Shown here piece after piece: positions 6,245 through 15,059 of a stretch of DNA of 64,000 nucleotides. Source of the DNA: Novipirellula sp052161655. GTDB lineage: Bacteria; Planctomycetota; Planctomycetia; Pirellulales; Pirellulaceae. The notes beneath the pieces were generated by a model. It saw nothing but the letters and a program-made list of their open reading frames with translations, did no database searches and was not told where the DNA came from. A program made the translations under genes and the position numbers. Each line of letters opens with the position of its first letter. Within the stretch, counting starts at the first letter, position 1. The stretch covers positions 7,068,001 to 7,132,000 of the forward strand of contig NZ_CP197418.1 in NCBI RefSeq assembly GCF_052161655.1, given 5' to 3'.

Positions 6245-8565
6245 GGGGACGCTACTTCATTCTCGGTTTCTTGCCGGTGGGCGTACCGCAGCAGTAACGC
6301 GGGCAACATCACGAGGTCCGCGAACAGGGCGCCGCCGATCGTCAGAATTCCCATCGCGGCAAAGATCCGGTGGTCGCGTGCATCACTCAGTAGCGCCGTA
6401 CTGAAACCGACGATCAATACGACGGTCGTCATCACCAGCGCCGTCCCCACGCCGACGAATGCGCGGCGGATCGCTTCGGTTCCACTGGGTGCCGTCTTCA
6501 GTTCCTCGCGGTACCGCGTCAAAAAGTGAATCGTGTCATCGACCGCGATGCCTAAGCAAACCGTGAACGCGCACACGCTGACGATCTCTAAACTTTCCCC
6601 CATGATCAACAGGATGAATCCCGTCATCGCTAACGGGAACAGATTCGGGATCATCGAAATCAATCCAAGCCGTACCGAGCGATAAACAAACGTCAACACC
6701 GCGAAGATGATCACAGTGGCTGTTCCCAAACTAAAGGCCAAATCGACGACGATGCGATACAAATTTTTCCATCGCCCAACGGCGCTGCCGGTGAGCTCGA
6801 GTCGGAAGTTCGGGTGTGATTGCTGGATCGATTCAAGTCCCTGCTCAATCCGCTCGAACACAGGCCCGTACGATGCAATACCGAGGTCTTGCATCCGCAT
6901 GACCACCTTGGCAACGCGACGTTCGGGAATAAAGTAGGCTCGTTTTAGCGGCGGAGGCAACAATTCCAACAATGACATACGCGTCCCTGGGTCGCCTTCG
7001 CCTGGCAATGCATCGAGCAGACTGCGAATCGACAACGGGTTGCCAACGAGTGGTTCACTGCGAAGTAGATCATCGACCTCGGCAACCACCCGGCCAATCT
7101 CGCCATCAGTCGCGGCGACTTCTTCGCGCCACTGGACTGTCACTTCGGCTGTTTCCATTCCACCAAATTGCTTGTCGATGTGAGCAAGCGCCATCGCCGA
7201 TTCACTACCGGAACTCATATTGCTGGTCAAACGTTGGTCGGGCCGCAACTGAAGCGTCATCGCGGCTAGCACCAGCGTCACGACGATCGCCGCGAAGCTG
7301 ACCTTTCTAGAATGCCGCAACACAAACTCGATCACCACCGAGATCTTGCTCAAATTTTTGTCAACCAAATTGTGACCGTAACCGGAGTGGACATTGCGAC
7401 CGAGTGGACTGGCGCATGCCAACGGAATGACGGTGATGACCGAGATGAATGTCATCAGCACGCCAATGACACAGCAGTAACCAAATTCGCGAACGATCTC
7501 ATGATGAGCGAGTGCCAACGACCCAAATCCAATCGCGGTCGTCAACGACGTTAACCAGCAGGCCAAGCCGACTTCGCGGATCGACAGCCGAGCGGCATCG
7601 GTCGCCGACATGCCTTCGGCCCGATGTCGGCGAATTTGCACCATCATGTGCACGCCATCGGTGAACCCGACCATACACAGCAACACTGGCACAATCACCG
7701 AGTTAAACGGATTGTCGTCGAAACCTAGATAATGAAGCAGCCCTAATGTCCAAAACACACCAAAGCTAGGAGCGAGTGCAACGATCACGACCGACGACAG
7801 GCCGCGAAACAGGATGTAAGCGATCACGAGTGCGATTGAGTAGCCGATCAATTGGTATTTGCGTTCGTTATCCCGGGTGCTGGCGGCCCAGCTAACGCGA
7901 ATGGGCACCTCGCCGGTGACTTGAAACGTCATCGCGACGCCCGGGTGATTGGCCAATGCCGCGGTCGCTGCTTCACGCAGCGCGTCAGTACAATCGTTGT
8001 CGTCAGTGACAAACAACCAATCAATTTGGACCATCAACAACAGTGTGTTGGCGTCCGGCGAAAGCAATTGGCCTCCGATCAGAGGATTGGCTAATGCACG
8101 TTCTTTCGCAGCTTCGAATCGAGCGGGCGAGGCGTTTCGTTTGGGCAAGATGGGCTCAGGAAGACCGAAAATATTGAGCATCGGAGCGCGATCCATCCAC
8201 AGCACCCGCTCGACTTGATCGAGTGATTCCAGCGCAGCGACCGCATCACGAATCGCATCGGCCCCCTCCGGCGTGAAAAACTGCTCACTCTGGGCCACCA
8301 CAATCACATCGCCCGCGGCGATTTGAACGGGCGAGACATTCGGTGTTTTGGCGCGAAGTGATTTGTCGAATTCTTCGTCCGCCGAAGTTTCGGTTTGGTC
8401 GGGCGATGAAATGGTCTTTTCAGGCCAGAGAATCGTAGGGTCGTATTGCCCCAACCCCATCACAATGGTCCAAATTGCCAGGATCAGGAACGTCACGATT
8501 CGATGGGTGACGATCCAATCGGCGAGCCACGAGATGCGAAAGAGCGGGGGGAGTTTAGAAAACAC
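6241..8565 (-). CDS. RND/MMPL-family membrane transporter
   Basis: 774 residues, GTG start. The two-fold RND layout is clear: one membrane helix near residues 24-42, a large extracytoplasmic loop to about 235, five or six helices to about 420, then the pattern repeats (helix about 427-447, loop to about 620, helices to about 765). The second half has LGIAVDDTIHFLTRYREE, the conserved acidic helix-4 motif of MMPL/SSD-type RND proteins; the first half has the matching GFTDGVHMMVQIRRH. Such single-gene exporters move lipids or hydrophobic compounds using the proton gradient; the substrate here is unknown. No membrane-fusion or outer-membrane partner is next to it. The stop codon lies inside a REP hairpin. 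The upstream gene on the same strand is 210 bp away behind another repeat, so cotranscription is doubtful. Confidence 0.88.
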   Translation of the reverse strand: MFSKLPPLFRISWLADWIVTHRIVTFLILAIWTIVMGLGQYDPTILWPEKTISSPDQTETSADEEFDKSLRAKTPNVSPVQIAAGDVIVVAQSEQFFTPEGADAIRDAVAALESLDQVERVLWMDRAPMLNIFGLPEPILPKRNASPARFEAAKERALANPLIGGQLLSPDANTLLLMVQIDWLFVTDDNDCTDALREAATAALANHPGVAMTFQVTGEVPIRVSWAASTRDNERKYQLIGYSIALVIAYILFRGLSSVVIVALAPSFGVFWTLGLLHYLGFDDNPFNSVIVPVLLCMVGFTDGVHMMVQIRRHRAEGMSATDAARLSIREVGLACWLTSLTTAIGFGSLALAHHEIVREFGYCCVIGVLMTFISVITVIPLACASPLGRNVHSGYGHNLVDKNLSKISVVIEFVLRHSRKVSFAAIVVTLVLAAMTLQLRPDQRLTSNMSSGSESAMALAHIDKQFGGMETAEVTVQWREEVAATDGEIGRVVAEVDDLLRSEPLVGNPLSIRSLLDALPGEGDPGTRMSLLELLPPPLKRAYFIPERRVAKVVMRMQDLGIASYGPVFERIEQGLESIQQSHPNFRLELTGSAVGRWKNLYRIVVDLAFSLGTATVIIFAVLTFVYRSVRLGLISMIPNLFPLAMTGFILLIMGESLEIVSVCAFTVCLGIAVDDTIHFLTRYREELKTAPSGTEAIRRAFVGVGTALVMTTVVLIVGFSTALLSDARDHRIFAAMGILTIGGALFADLVMLPALLLRYAHRQETENEVASP

Positions 8566-8635
8566 TTCGTGTGAATTTCCAGGTGGGATTAGGGGCGAGC
8601 GGAAAACAAATATCGGCTTTACCGTAGTGGAAGTG

Positions 8636-8732
8636 GCTACACGTCCCTTGGAACGATCTTTCCTCGAAAGGATCGTCGCTTAGCAGGACCGCCCCGGAAG
8701 GATCTTTAGCAAGATCCACTACGACGTGTAGC
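8636..8732. repeat. Composite palindrome with a GTAG-foot REP, class 2
   Basis: Outer arms GCTACACGTC (8636-8645) and GACGTGTAGC (8723-8732) are exact complements. Inside are a hairpin around 8658-8680 (GATC.TTTC..GAAAGGATC) and GGATCTTTAGCAAGATCC near 8699-8716 with foot GTAG on the minus strand. Class-2 relatives lie at 36496-36518 and 58803-58825. Confidence 0.75.
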
Positions 8733-8775
8733 TGTCGCTTCGTCCTTAAACGGTTTGGGTATTTCGCTCCTATCG

Positions 8776-10845
8776 TTAACGTGAACGATGCAAACGGCTT
8801 AACGATTCCACTCGGATCTCTTCATGACTGATCTGGCCGTCGCCATCATGATCGAAAGAACGGAAACTAAACATCCGGACGGAATCGGGCAGTTCGTCCT
8901 TGGCGAGAACCCCATCGTCATCGGAATCGAATCGTTTGATGTAACGGTCCGCAAATTGGATCGCTTCTTGCTCGTTCATTTTAAGCTGCTCTGCAAGACG
9001 CTTTTGTTTGGCAGTATCGACTGCGGTTTCGCGACGATTGGACTGTGGATCCAGTGGCTTTGCAACGGCAACAAACGTCACCGCCATTTCTTGCCAAGTT
9101 TGATCGCCCCACGTGACAAACTCGGACGGATCCGGGTTCGTGGGATTGTCGGCCGAGTTGTCGAACACCGCCGTAAAAGAGAGTTGATCCACGTTACTGA
9201 GCTGCAACGGTTCGCTTAGCACGTAGTTATGTTGCCAGTTGAAATCGTAGTTTGGGACATCCAACAACGTCTGCTTGCCCGACGTTGTTTGTGCCACAAA
9301 GCGAAACGCCTTGCCACGCAAATGCATGTGCGGCGTGATCGACAACAGCGTGCCGTTTTTGGGAAAGCCACCGATGTCGCCATCGACGGCGTGGTTGGCC
9401 GCTCCCGGTGGAATTTCAAACTCTTGGTCTACTCCGCCTAACACAAACACTTCGTGAGTCACCTCACTTGGATCGGCAAACAGCAAACCAATTCGCGTGA
9501 CATCCTCGGCCGCTTTGCCGGTGGGCGTGTAGTGCATTTGGAACACGAGTTTAGAACCGGCGCGAACGCGTTGAGCATAGCCGGTTGGCAATTCGCTCGG
9601 TCGTTGGCCGGGAACATACGCGGAAAGAAAACCGATGTCGCGAAAATCAGCGCCGTCGGGGGGACGTACGAAGGCGATCGAATGATGGACCACCGACCGA
9701 TTGCCGGGAACGACCTCGGCAGCTCGAATCCATTTGTCTTCGGTAAACCCAGGATCGACGACGAAGTACTGGTACTCCACCGTCCCGGTGGCAGGAATAT
9801 GGAACGGAGTATCGTTCATCGTCACGATTTGGTGAGGCGGTTCGCTCAGTTGCCAGCCCGCGACATATTCGCGGGCGGGCGGCAGTTTACTGGCGTCTCC
9901 GTAGGGCATCCCGGCATCAACCCAATCCGCCAAAATCTGCTTGTCTTGCTCGGGCATGTGCCGCGAATTGGCAAACGAACCATGTTTGGGATCGGCATGC
10001 CACGGCGGCATGCGATGTTGCCCGATCACTTCCAACGACATGTCGGCCCAGCCAATGACGTCGTCGTACTCTTCTAGCGAGAACGGCCCGATCTCGTCTG
10101 CTCGATGACACTCGACACAATGTTTTTGCAACACCCGGCTGACTTGATCGCAGTATGTGATCTTTGATTCGGAATCAGTCGATGTTTTTCGCGGCAGTGC
10201 GATCAAGCACCCCATCGCGGTCGTTTTCGAGTTCGGCACCGGTTTGTTGGCCAACAGCGCGTCGATGGCATCCTGCAGATCGTGCTGCGTCGCCTGTTTT
10301 CGTGCGATCCCGGGTTCGTATTGATCATCGATGCGGCCCGAGTAGCGGACCGTGCCAGAACGATCGATCACAAAGACCTCGGGGGTACGCGTTGCACCAG
10401 CTTGAACCGCGACCCGGCGATCATAATCTTTAGCAACCGGAAAGGTTAGCCGATGATCTTTGACGTACCGCTGCAACTCATCCATCGAGTCTTGGATGTT
10501 ACTGTTGATCCCAATGAACTGGACGCCTTGTTCGGCGTATTGATTCGCCAAGGCATCGAGACGTGGACCATAGATCCGCGCCAGCGGACATTCGGTGCCG
10601 AGGAAACAGAGAACGTGCAGCGAGACGGTGGGGTCCGTCGAGAGTGACACCGCGGTGCCATCGGATCCTGGCAGCGAGAACGGATCCACGTGGTTTTGCA
10701 AACCGGCTGGGGCACTGAGGGCGACAGAGGGCCCCCATGTCAACAACAACACGACAATGCCGGCGGGCAGAACCGATGCGAGCCCGTTGAATCTGACACA
10801 CCAACGACCCGACTCGCGTTTTTCTGAAAGAGATTTCGACATCAT
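8776..10845 (-). CDS. Redoxin / cytochrome c / copper monooxygenase-like / EF-hand fusion
   Basis: 689 residues with an N-terminal signal segment (about 22-46). Domains in order: AhpC/TSA-type redoxin (about 50-200), in which the usual CxxC is replaced by a lone Cys in FLGTECPLAR; a c-type haem motif HCVECH near 243-248 followed by HRMPPWHADP; a copper type II ascorbate-dependent monooxygenase-like region with candidate metal ligands VVHHSIAF (about 388), QMHYTPTG (about 437) and TPHMHLRG (about 508); and two EF-hands at the C-terminus (FDSDDDGVLAKDE and FDHDGDGQISHEE). This architecture occurs in planctomycetes and is expected to act outside the cytoplasm. The substrate is unknown; peroxide or thiol reduction by the redoxin part is doubtful without CxxC. 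msrA and selO follow on the opposite strand. Confidence 0.88.
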   Translation of the reverse strand: MMSKSLSEKRESGRWCVRFNGLASVLPAGIVVLLLTWGPSVALSAPAGLQNHVDPFSLPGSDGTAVSLSTDPTVSLHVLCFLGTECPLARIYGPRLDALANQYAEQGVQFIGINSNIQDSMDELQRYVKDHRLTFPVAKDYDRRVAVQAGATRTPEVFVIDRSGTVRYSGRIDDQYEPGIARKQATQHDLQDAIDALLANKPVPNSKTTAMGCLIALPRKTSTDSESKITYCDQVSRVLQKHCVECHRADEIGPFSLEEYDDVIGWADMSLEVIGQHRMPPWHADPKHGSFANSRHMPEQDKQILADWVDAGMPYGDASKLPPAREYVAGWQLSEPPHQIVTMNDTPFHIPATGTVEYQYFVVDPGFTEDKWIRAAEVVPGNRSVVHHSIAFVRPPDGADFRDIGFLSAYVPGQRPSELPTGYAQRVRAGSKLVFQMHYTPTGKAAEDVTRIGLLFADPSEVTHEVFVLGGVDQEFEIPPGAANHAVDGDIGGFPKNGTLLSITPHMHLRGKAFRFVAQTTSGKQTLLDVPNYDFNWQHNYVLSEPLQLSNVDQLSFTAVFDNSADNPTNPDPSEFVTWGDQTWQEMAVTFVAVAKPLDPQSNRRETAVDTAKQKRLAEQLKMNEQEAIQFADRYIKRFDSDDDGVLAKDELPDSVRMFSFRSFDHDGDGQISHEEIRVESLSRLHRSR

Positions 10846-11031
10846 AAACGAAGTGCCTGGAAGGATTTACGTAGCAGAAGCGAATGGTGGATCGACGATC
10901 TTAGGCATGCAAAGAATTGCAGTTTAAAGCGGCGATTGTATCACCGCGATCGTAACCCGCGAATGGATAAGGTGATTGTAACGAAGTTCCGAGATTGTGG
11001 CGGCATCATTAAACATTCTGTCGCTTTCAAG

Positions 11032-11329
11032 TTGCCGGAACCGCGTTGCTATCGCGATTTGATACGGGCCTACCAAAGTCGTTCGGCGACTTCGCTCGTC
11101 GGCCGGCTTTCCAAGCTGGAACCGTTGGGGGTAAGGTGCGGTCTGCGTTGAACTAAGGAACTTCTTGCTTTGACGTTCACACGTGACGCACGCTAACGGC
11201 TTGGAAAGCCGTGCGACATTGTATGCCGGACCGTCGCGGAGCGGAGTTCCGGCAGGGCGGCGGTGACGAACTCAACATCAATTTCGCCACGATGCCCGAA
11301 CCGCGCTGCTATCGCGATTTGTTACGGCC
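11032..11329 (+). repeat. Direct repeat pair flanking a REP unit
   Basis: Copy 1 at 11032-11070 and copy 2 at 11293-11329 share CCGAACCGCG.TGCTATCGC and GATTTG.TACGG with few differences. The GTCGC-foot unit lies between them. The arrangement suggests segmental duplication or a composite repeat. Confidence 0.6.
11095..11220. repeat. GTCGC-foot REP-pair unit, dispersed copy 3
   Basis: Left hairpin CCGGCTT-TCC-AAGCTGG (one G-T pair) with foot CGTCGG, right end ACGGCTTGGAAAGCCGT then GCGACATT; 126 bp as in the other copies. The left foot is the most eroded of all copies. Confidence 0.75.
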
Positions 11330-11499
11330 AACAGTAGGAAAGAACGGTCCATTGCCGCCGGCCGACTTGCTGGCATTTCGGGATCTTGTCAGCACGCTAG
11401 AATGCCGTGCAGGCTGCGGCCATTTCTGTGTTTCTAGATTCCGACGCGAAGCCTCAATTTCGCATCGCTTGCTCAACGCTTTCTCATCAGGATAGACCG

Positions 11500-12057
11500 A
11501 TGACAAACCCCGAAAACGACTCGCTTCGACTTGCGACCTTTGGCAATGGGTGCTTCTGGTGCACTGAAGCCGTCTTCCAACGACTCGCGGGCGTCGAGCA
11601 GGTGATGTCGGGCTACTCCGGTGGCGACGTTGACAATCCGACTTACAAACAAGTCTGCACCGGCACCACCGGGCACGCCGAAGTCATCCAAATCAAGTTC
11701 GACCCTAGCGTGATTAGCTTTGACGAACTGCTCGAAGTGTTTTGGAAAACGCATGACCCCACGACGCTGAATCGCCAAGGCGCCGATGTGGGAACGCAAT
11801 ATCGCTCGGTCATTTTTTATCACGACGAAACGCAAAAGCAGCAAGCAGAACACTTCAAGCAAAAGCTCGACGAAGCGGGTGCCTTCTCGGCTCCAATCGT
11901 GACCGAAATCTCAGAATTCACAAAATTCTATCCTGCCGAAGCCGACCACCACAATTATTTCAACCAACATGGCAGCCAAGGTTACTGCCAAGCCGTGATT
12001 CGGCCCAAGGTGGATAAGTTCACTGAGGTGTTCCGCGACAAACTGAAACAAAATTAA
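11500..12057 (+). CDS. msrA: Peptide methionine sulfoxide reductase A
   Basis: 185 residues from the ATG at 11500, preceded by AGGAT ten bases upstream; an in-frame GTG at 11407 would add 31 residues unlike the family. GNGCFWCTEAVFQ (Cys18 catalytic) is the MsrA active-site motif, followed by YSGG and TGHAEVI (Glu and substrate-pocket residues), YHDETQK and, near the C-terminus, HGSQGYCQ with a candidate resolving Cys. It reduces methionine-S-sulfoxide in proteins using thioredoxin and is probably cytosolic, as no signal peptide is present. selO follows 38 bp downstream on the same strand, so both may form an oxidative-stress operon. Confidence 0.95.
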   Translation: MTNPENDSLRLATFGNGCFWCTEAVFQRLAGVEQVMSGYSGGDVDNPTYKQVCTGTTGHAEVIQIKFDPSVISFDELLEVFWKTHDPTTLNRQGADVGTQYRSVIFYHDETQKQQAEHFKQKLDEAGAFSAPIVTEISEFTKFYPAEADHHNYFNQHGSQGYCQAVIRPKVDKFTEVFRDKLKQN

Positions 12058-12095
12058 TTCGTTTAGCCCGTTAGCCAAAAAGCACCGCAATTTCT

Positions 12096-13670
12096 ATGCG
12101 TTTGAACATCGACGATCGCTTTAACCAGCAACTTCCTGCCGACACGGTGCAAACTCCTTCACGTCGCCAAGTCACCGGTGCAGCGTTTTCGTTTGTAACG
12201 CCACGCTTGCCCAGCAATCCGCAGGTGCTGCATATCGCTGCGGACGTTGCTGAGATGCTTGGACTGTCGTCCGCGGATCTCGCGAGCGACGAATTTCGAG
12301 ACGTTTTTAGCGGCGGCAAAGTGATCGAAGGCACTCGTCCTTATGCGATGTGCTACGGCGGACACCAATTCGGATCGTGGGCAGGGCAACTCGGTGACGG
12401 CCGCGCGATCAACTTGGCCGAAGTCGGACATGCCGGAAAACACTGGACACTGCAATTAAAAGGGGCAGGCGAGACTCCGTATTCACGCACCGCCGATGGC
12501 TTGGCCGTACTTCGCTCGTCGGTCCGCGAGCATCTCTGCAGCGAAGCGATGCATCACTTGGGTGTACCTACCACTCGGTCGCTCTGTCTATTGACTACGG
12601 GTGATCAAGTGCTGCGAGACATCATGTACGACGGCAACCCCGAGATGGAGACCGGTGCGGTGGTTTGCCGGGTCGCCCCCAGCTTTATCCGCTTTGGCAA
12701 TTTCGAAATCTTTGCCTCGCGAAACGATCTCAATATGCTGCGTGAATTGACGGACTTTACAATCCGCCATTACTACCCCGAAATCGAGGCAGGAACAAAG
12801 TCGGGCTATGGCGATTACTTTCACGCCGTGTGTCAACGTACGTTGACGATGATGGTGCATTGGCAACGGGTCGGTTTCGTTCATGGCGTGATGAATACTG
12901 ACAACATGTCGATCCACGGCGATACGATTGATTATGGCCCCTACGGCTGGCTCGAAGGCTACGATCCCGACTGGACTCCTAATACGACCGATCAAACGCA
13001 TGGTCGTTACCAATTTGGCAACCAGCCACAAATTGCCCTTTGGAATCTGGTCCAATTAGCCAATGCGTTGTATCCGCTCGTCGGTGAGGCGTCGCCGTTT
13101 GAATCCGCGCTGCAGCAGTACCAACACGACTTCAATCGCGAATTCACGCGTATGCAAGCCGACAAGATCGGGCTCGCCAAGGTGATCGAGGGTGATGAAG
13201 ATCTACTGGACCAACTTGATGCGGTTCTGCAGCTAACGGAGACCGACATGACGATTTTCTTCCGCTTGCTCGGAAACGTAACGAAGTCGGATGATGTCGC
13301 CAGCGGCAGCGAATTCCTCAGCCCGGTACGCGATGCCTTTTACGCTGCCGAGCAACTGACCGCGGAAGTGCTCGAGTCATGGCGGGATTGGTTTGCCAAG
13401 TATTTGAGTCGACTGAACAAGGACTCGGTATCGGATCAAACGCGTCGTGAACAAATGAACCGCGTCAATCCAAGGTACGTATTGCGCAATTACATGGCCC
13501 AGCTGGCCATCGACGCAGCCGAGCAGGGCGACGCATCGTTAATCGAAGAGATTTACGAACTGTTGCGTGATCCCTACGGCGAACAGCCTGAACACGAAAA
13601 ATGGTTCGCCAAACGTCCCGAATGGGCTCGCCACAAGGTCGGCTGCTCGATGTTATCGTGCAGTTCGTAA
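12096..13670 (+). CDS. selO: Protein adenylyltransferase SelO (YdiU/UPF0061)
   Basis: 524 residues, full length for the family. Diagnostic stretches: YAMCYGGHQFGSWAGQLGDG, LQLKGAGETPYSRTADG, AVLRSSVREHLCSEAMHHLG, GFVHGVMNTDNMSIHGD (pseudokinase catalytic loop) and IDYGPYGWLEGYD (metal-binding loop). SelO transfers AMP to Ser/Thr/Tyr of target proteins and is linked to redox control. The protein ends MLSCSS: the Cys third from the end takes the place of selenocysteine in animal SelO. It lies 38 bp behind msrA. The start ATG at 12096 fits the family N-terminus (FNQQLPAD). Confidence 0.95.
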   Translation: MRLNIDDRFNQQLPADTVQTPSRRQVTGAAFSFVTPRLPSNPQVLHIAADVAEMLGLSSADLASDEFRDVFSGGKVIEGTRPYAMCYGGHQFGSWAGQLGDGRAINLAEVGHAGKHWTLQLKGAGETPYSRTADGLAVLRSSVREHLCSEAMHHLGVPTTRSLCLLTTGDQVLRDIMYDGNPEMETGAVVCRVAPSFIRFGNFEIFASRNDLNMLRELTDFTIRHYYPEIEAGTKSGYGDYFHAVCQRTLTMMVHWQRVGFVHGVMNTDNMSIHGDTIDYGPYGWLEGYDPDWTPNTTDQTHGRYQFGNQPQIALWNLVQLANALYPLVGEASPFESALQQYQHDFNREFTRMQADKIGLAKVIEGDEDLLDQLDAVLQLTETDMTIFFRLLGNVTKSDDVASGSEFLSPVRDAFYAAEQLTAEVLESWRDWFAKYLSRLNKDSVSDQTRREQMNRVNPRYVLRNYMAQLAIDAAEQGDASLIEEIYELLRDPYGEQPEHEKWFAKRPEWARHKVGCSMLSCSS

Positions 13671-14135
13671 GGTGGAATCAATGCAATCCGCGCATTGTCG
13701 CACGGCTTTCCAAGCCGTTAGCGTGCCTCACATTTAACCGCCGAAGCGAGAGTTCTCACGTTCCAATCACGCTAAGCGTTTACCGAAACGCTTCCAGCTT
13801 GGAAAGCTGGGCGACAATACCGGCCGCACGCTTGAGCGCGGCGGCGGGTCTGGTTCCGTTTTAGCCACTTTGGCGGCGTTCCTGATGCTGGTTTCCGAAG
13901 AAAAACGCTCGATATTGCTAATTCCGGCCGACTTGGAGCTCGACAGATCTTGCACGGAGGCGAGAAGCGAGTAAACTCTATAGACTTAAGCCAAGCACCT
14001 TCGGAGGTGGTTTTATCGCGATGCGACGCGAGAAGCCACTGTTTTTAGCTATCCCGTCACACCTTGGATCAGGCTAAAATACCTGTCGTTGGCGTCTTCT
14101 CGTTCGCTCTATTCAACTTTTCAGGACTTCAGCAG
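13671..14135. other. Gap between selO and the carbohydrate operon
   Basis: Contains a reverse-oriented GTCGC-foot unit (13693-13818) soon after the selO stop. A weak hairpin (CACCT/AGGTG near 13996-14010, followed by TTTT) could terminate + strand transcription. The five-gene operon promoter should lie within 13950-14130 but no clear hexamers stand out. Confidence 0.5.
13693..13818. repeat. GTCGC-foot REP-pair unit, dispersed copy 4 (reverse)
   Basis: Begins ATTGTCGCACGGCTTTCCAAG and ends CTTGGAAAGCTGGGCGACAAT, the reverse orientation of the copies at 702 and 6089; length again 126 bp. Confidence 0.85.
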
Positions 14136-15059
14136 ATGTCGACCATCGCCAAACCATCCAAGCTTTCACTGCGGGGGATTGTACCTCCGTTGGTCACGCC
14201 CCTGACAGCTCGCGATACCTTGGACCACGAGGGTTTAGAGCGGTTATTGAGCCACGTGATCGAAGGGGGCGTTTCGGCAGTCTTCATTCTCGGCACGACG
14301 GGCGAGGCCCCCAGTTTAAGTTACCGGCTTCGCCGCGAGATGATTGCGGAAACGACTCGAATCGTCGAGGGACGTATTCCGGTCTTGGTGGGGGTTGCCG
14401 ATACTGCGTTCGTGGAAACGGTAAATCTGGCGGAGTACGCCGCCGATTGCGGAGCCGACGCGGCGGTGTTAACCACCCCTTATTACTTTCCAGCCGGACA
14501 AACCGAATTGACGTCGTATGTGCAGAACATTGCACCGCTGATCCCGTTGCCGATCATGCTGTACAACATGCCAGGGTTGACGAAGGTGTGGTATGAGATC
14601 GAAACACTGCGAACGCTTTCAAGCATTCCGTCGATCATCGGCGTCAAGGACAGCAGCGGTGACTTGGATTACTTTGGCCAAGTTTGTCAATTGAAACTGG
14701 ATCGCCCCGACTGGACCGTGTTGTTAGGTCCCGAAGCACTATTACAAGAAGCTCATCAATTGGGTGGTGATGGCGGCGTCAACGGCGGGGCGAACGTGAT
14801 GCCCGAACTGTTCGTGCAGTGCTACAACGCACTGCGTGATGGCGATGAAGCGACCGTGACCGAGCGGCGTGAATTGATCTTGGAATTCCAAAAGATCTAC
14901 GACATTGGCAAGTACGCCTCACGTCACATCAAGGCCACGAAATCGGCATTGTCACTGCTGGGAATTTGCGGCGACCTGCCTGCGGATCCTTTTCATCCGT
15001 TCCTTGCCCCTCAGCGTGAGCGTGTTGCCGAGGTATTGCGAGGAGTAGGGGCTCTGTGA
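14136..15059 (+). CDS. DapA/NanA-family aldolase (dihydrodipicolinate synthase-like)
   Basis: 307 residues from the ATG at 14136 (MSTIAK); an in-frame upstream start would add 24 unlike-family residues. TIM-barrel class I aldolase motifs are present: LGTTGEAP (Thr54-Thr55), MLYNMP (Tyr143) and IIGVKDSSGD (Schiff-base Lys171). The family cleaves or makes 2-keto acids: N-acetylneuraminate lyase, dihydrodipicolinate synthase, 2-keto-3-deoxy acid aldolases or dehydratases. The operon context (symporter, sulfatase, sialidase-like protein, sugar kinase) argues for sugar-acid breakdown and not lysine synthesis. The exact substrate cannot be read from sequence. It overlaps the symporter start by four bases (GTGA), so translation is coupled. 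Confidence 0.88.
   Translation: MSTIAKPSKLSLRGIVPPLVTPLTARDTLDHEGLERLLSHVIEGGVSAVFILGTTGEAPSLSYRLRREMIAETTRIVEGRIPVLVGVADTAFVETVNLAEYAADCGADAAVLTTPYYFPAGQTELTSYVQNIAPLIPLPIMLYNMPGLTKVWYEIETLRTLSSIPSIIGVKDSSGDLDYFGQVCQLKLDRPDWTVLLGPEALLQEAHQLGGDGGVNGGANVMPELFVQCYNALRDGDEATVTERRELILEFQKIYDIGKYASRHIKATKSALSLLGICGDLPADPFHPFLAPQRERVAEVLRGVGAL

Larger units (their letters stand above)
10846..11499. other. Divergent intergenic region with repeats
   Basis: Between the divergent redoxin fusion and msrA. It holds a GTCGC-foot unit (11095-11220) and two direct copies of a roughly 37-bp sequence (11032-11070 and 11293-11329, both containing GCTATCGCGATTTG). Spurious frames reading PEPRCYRDL come from that direct repeat. 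Promoters for both genes must lie here but none could be singled out. Confidence 0.6.
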
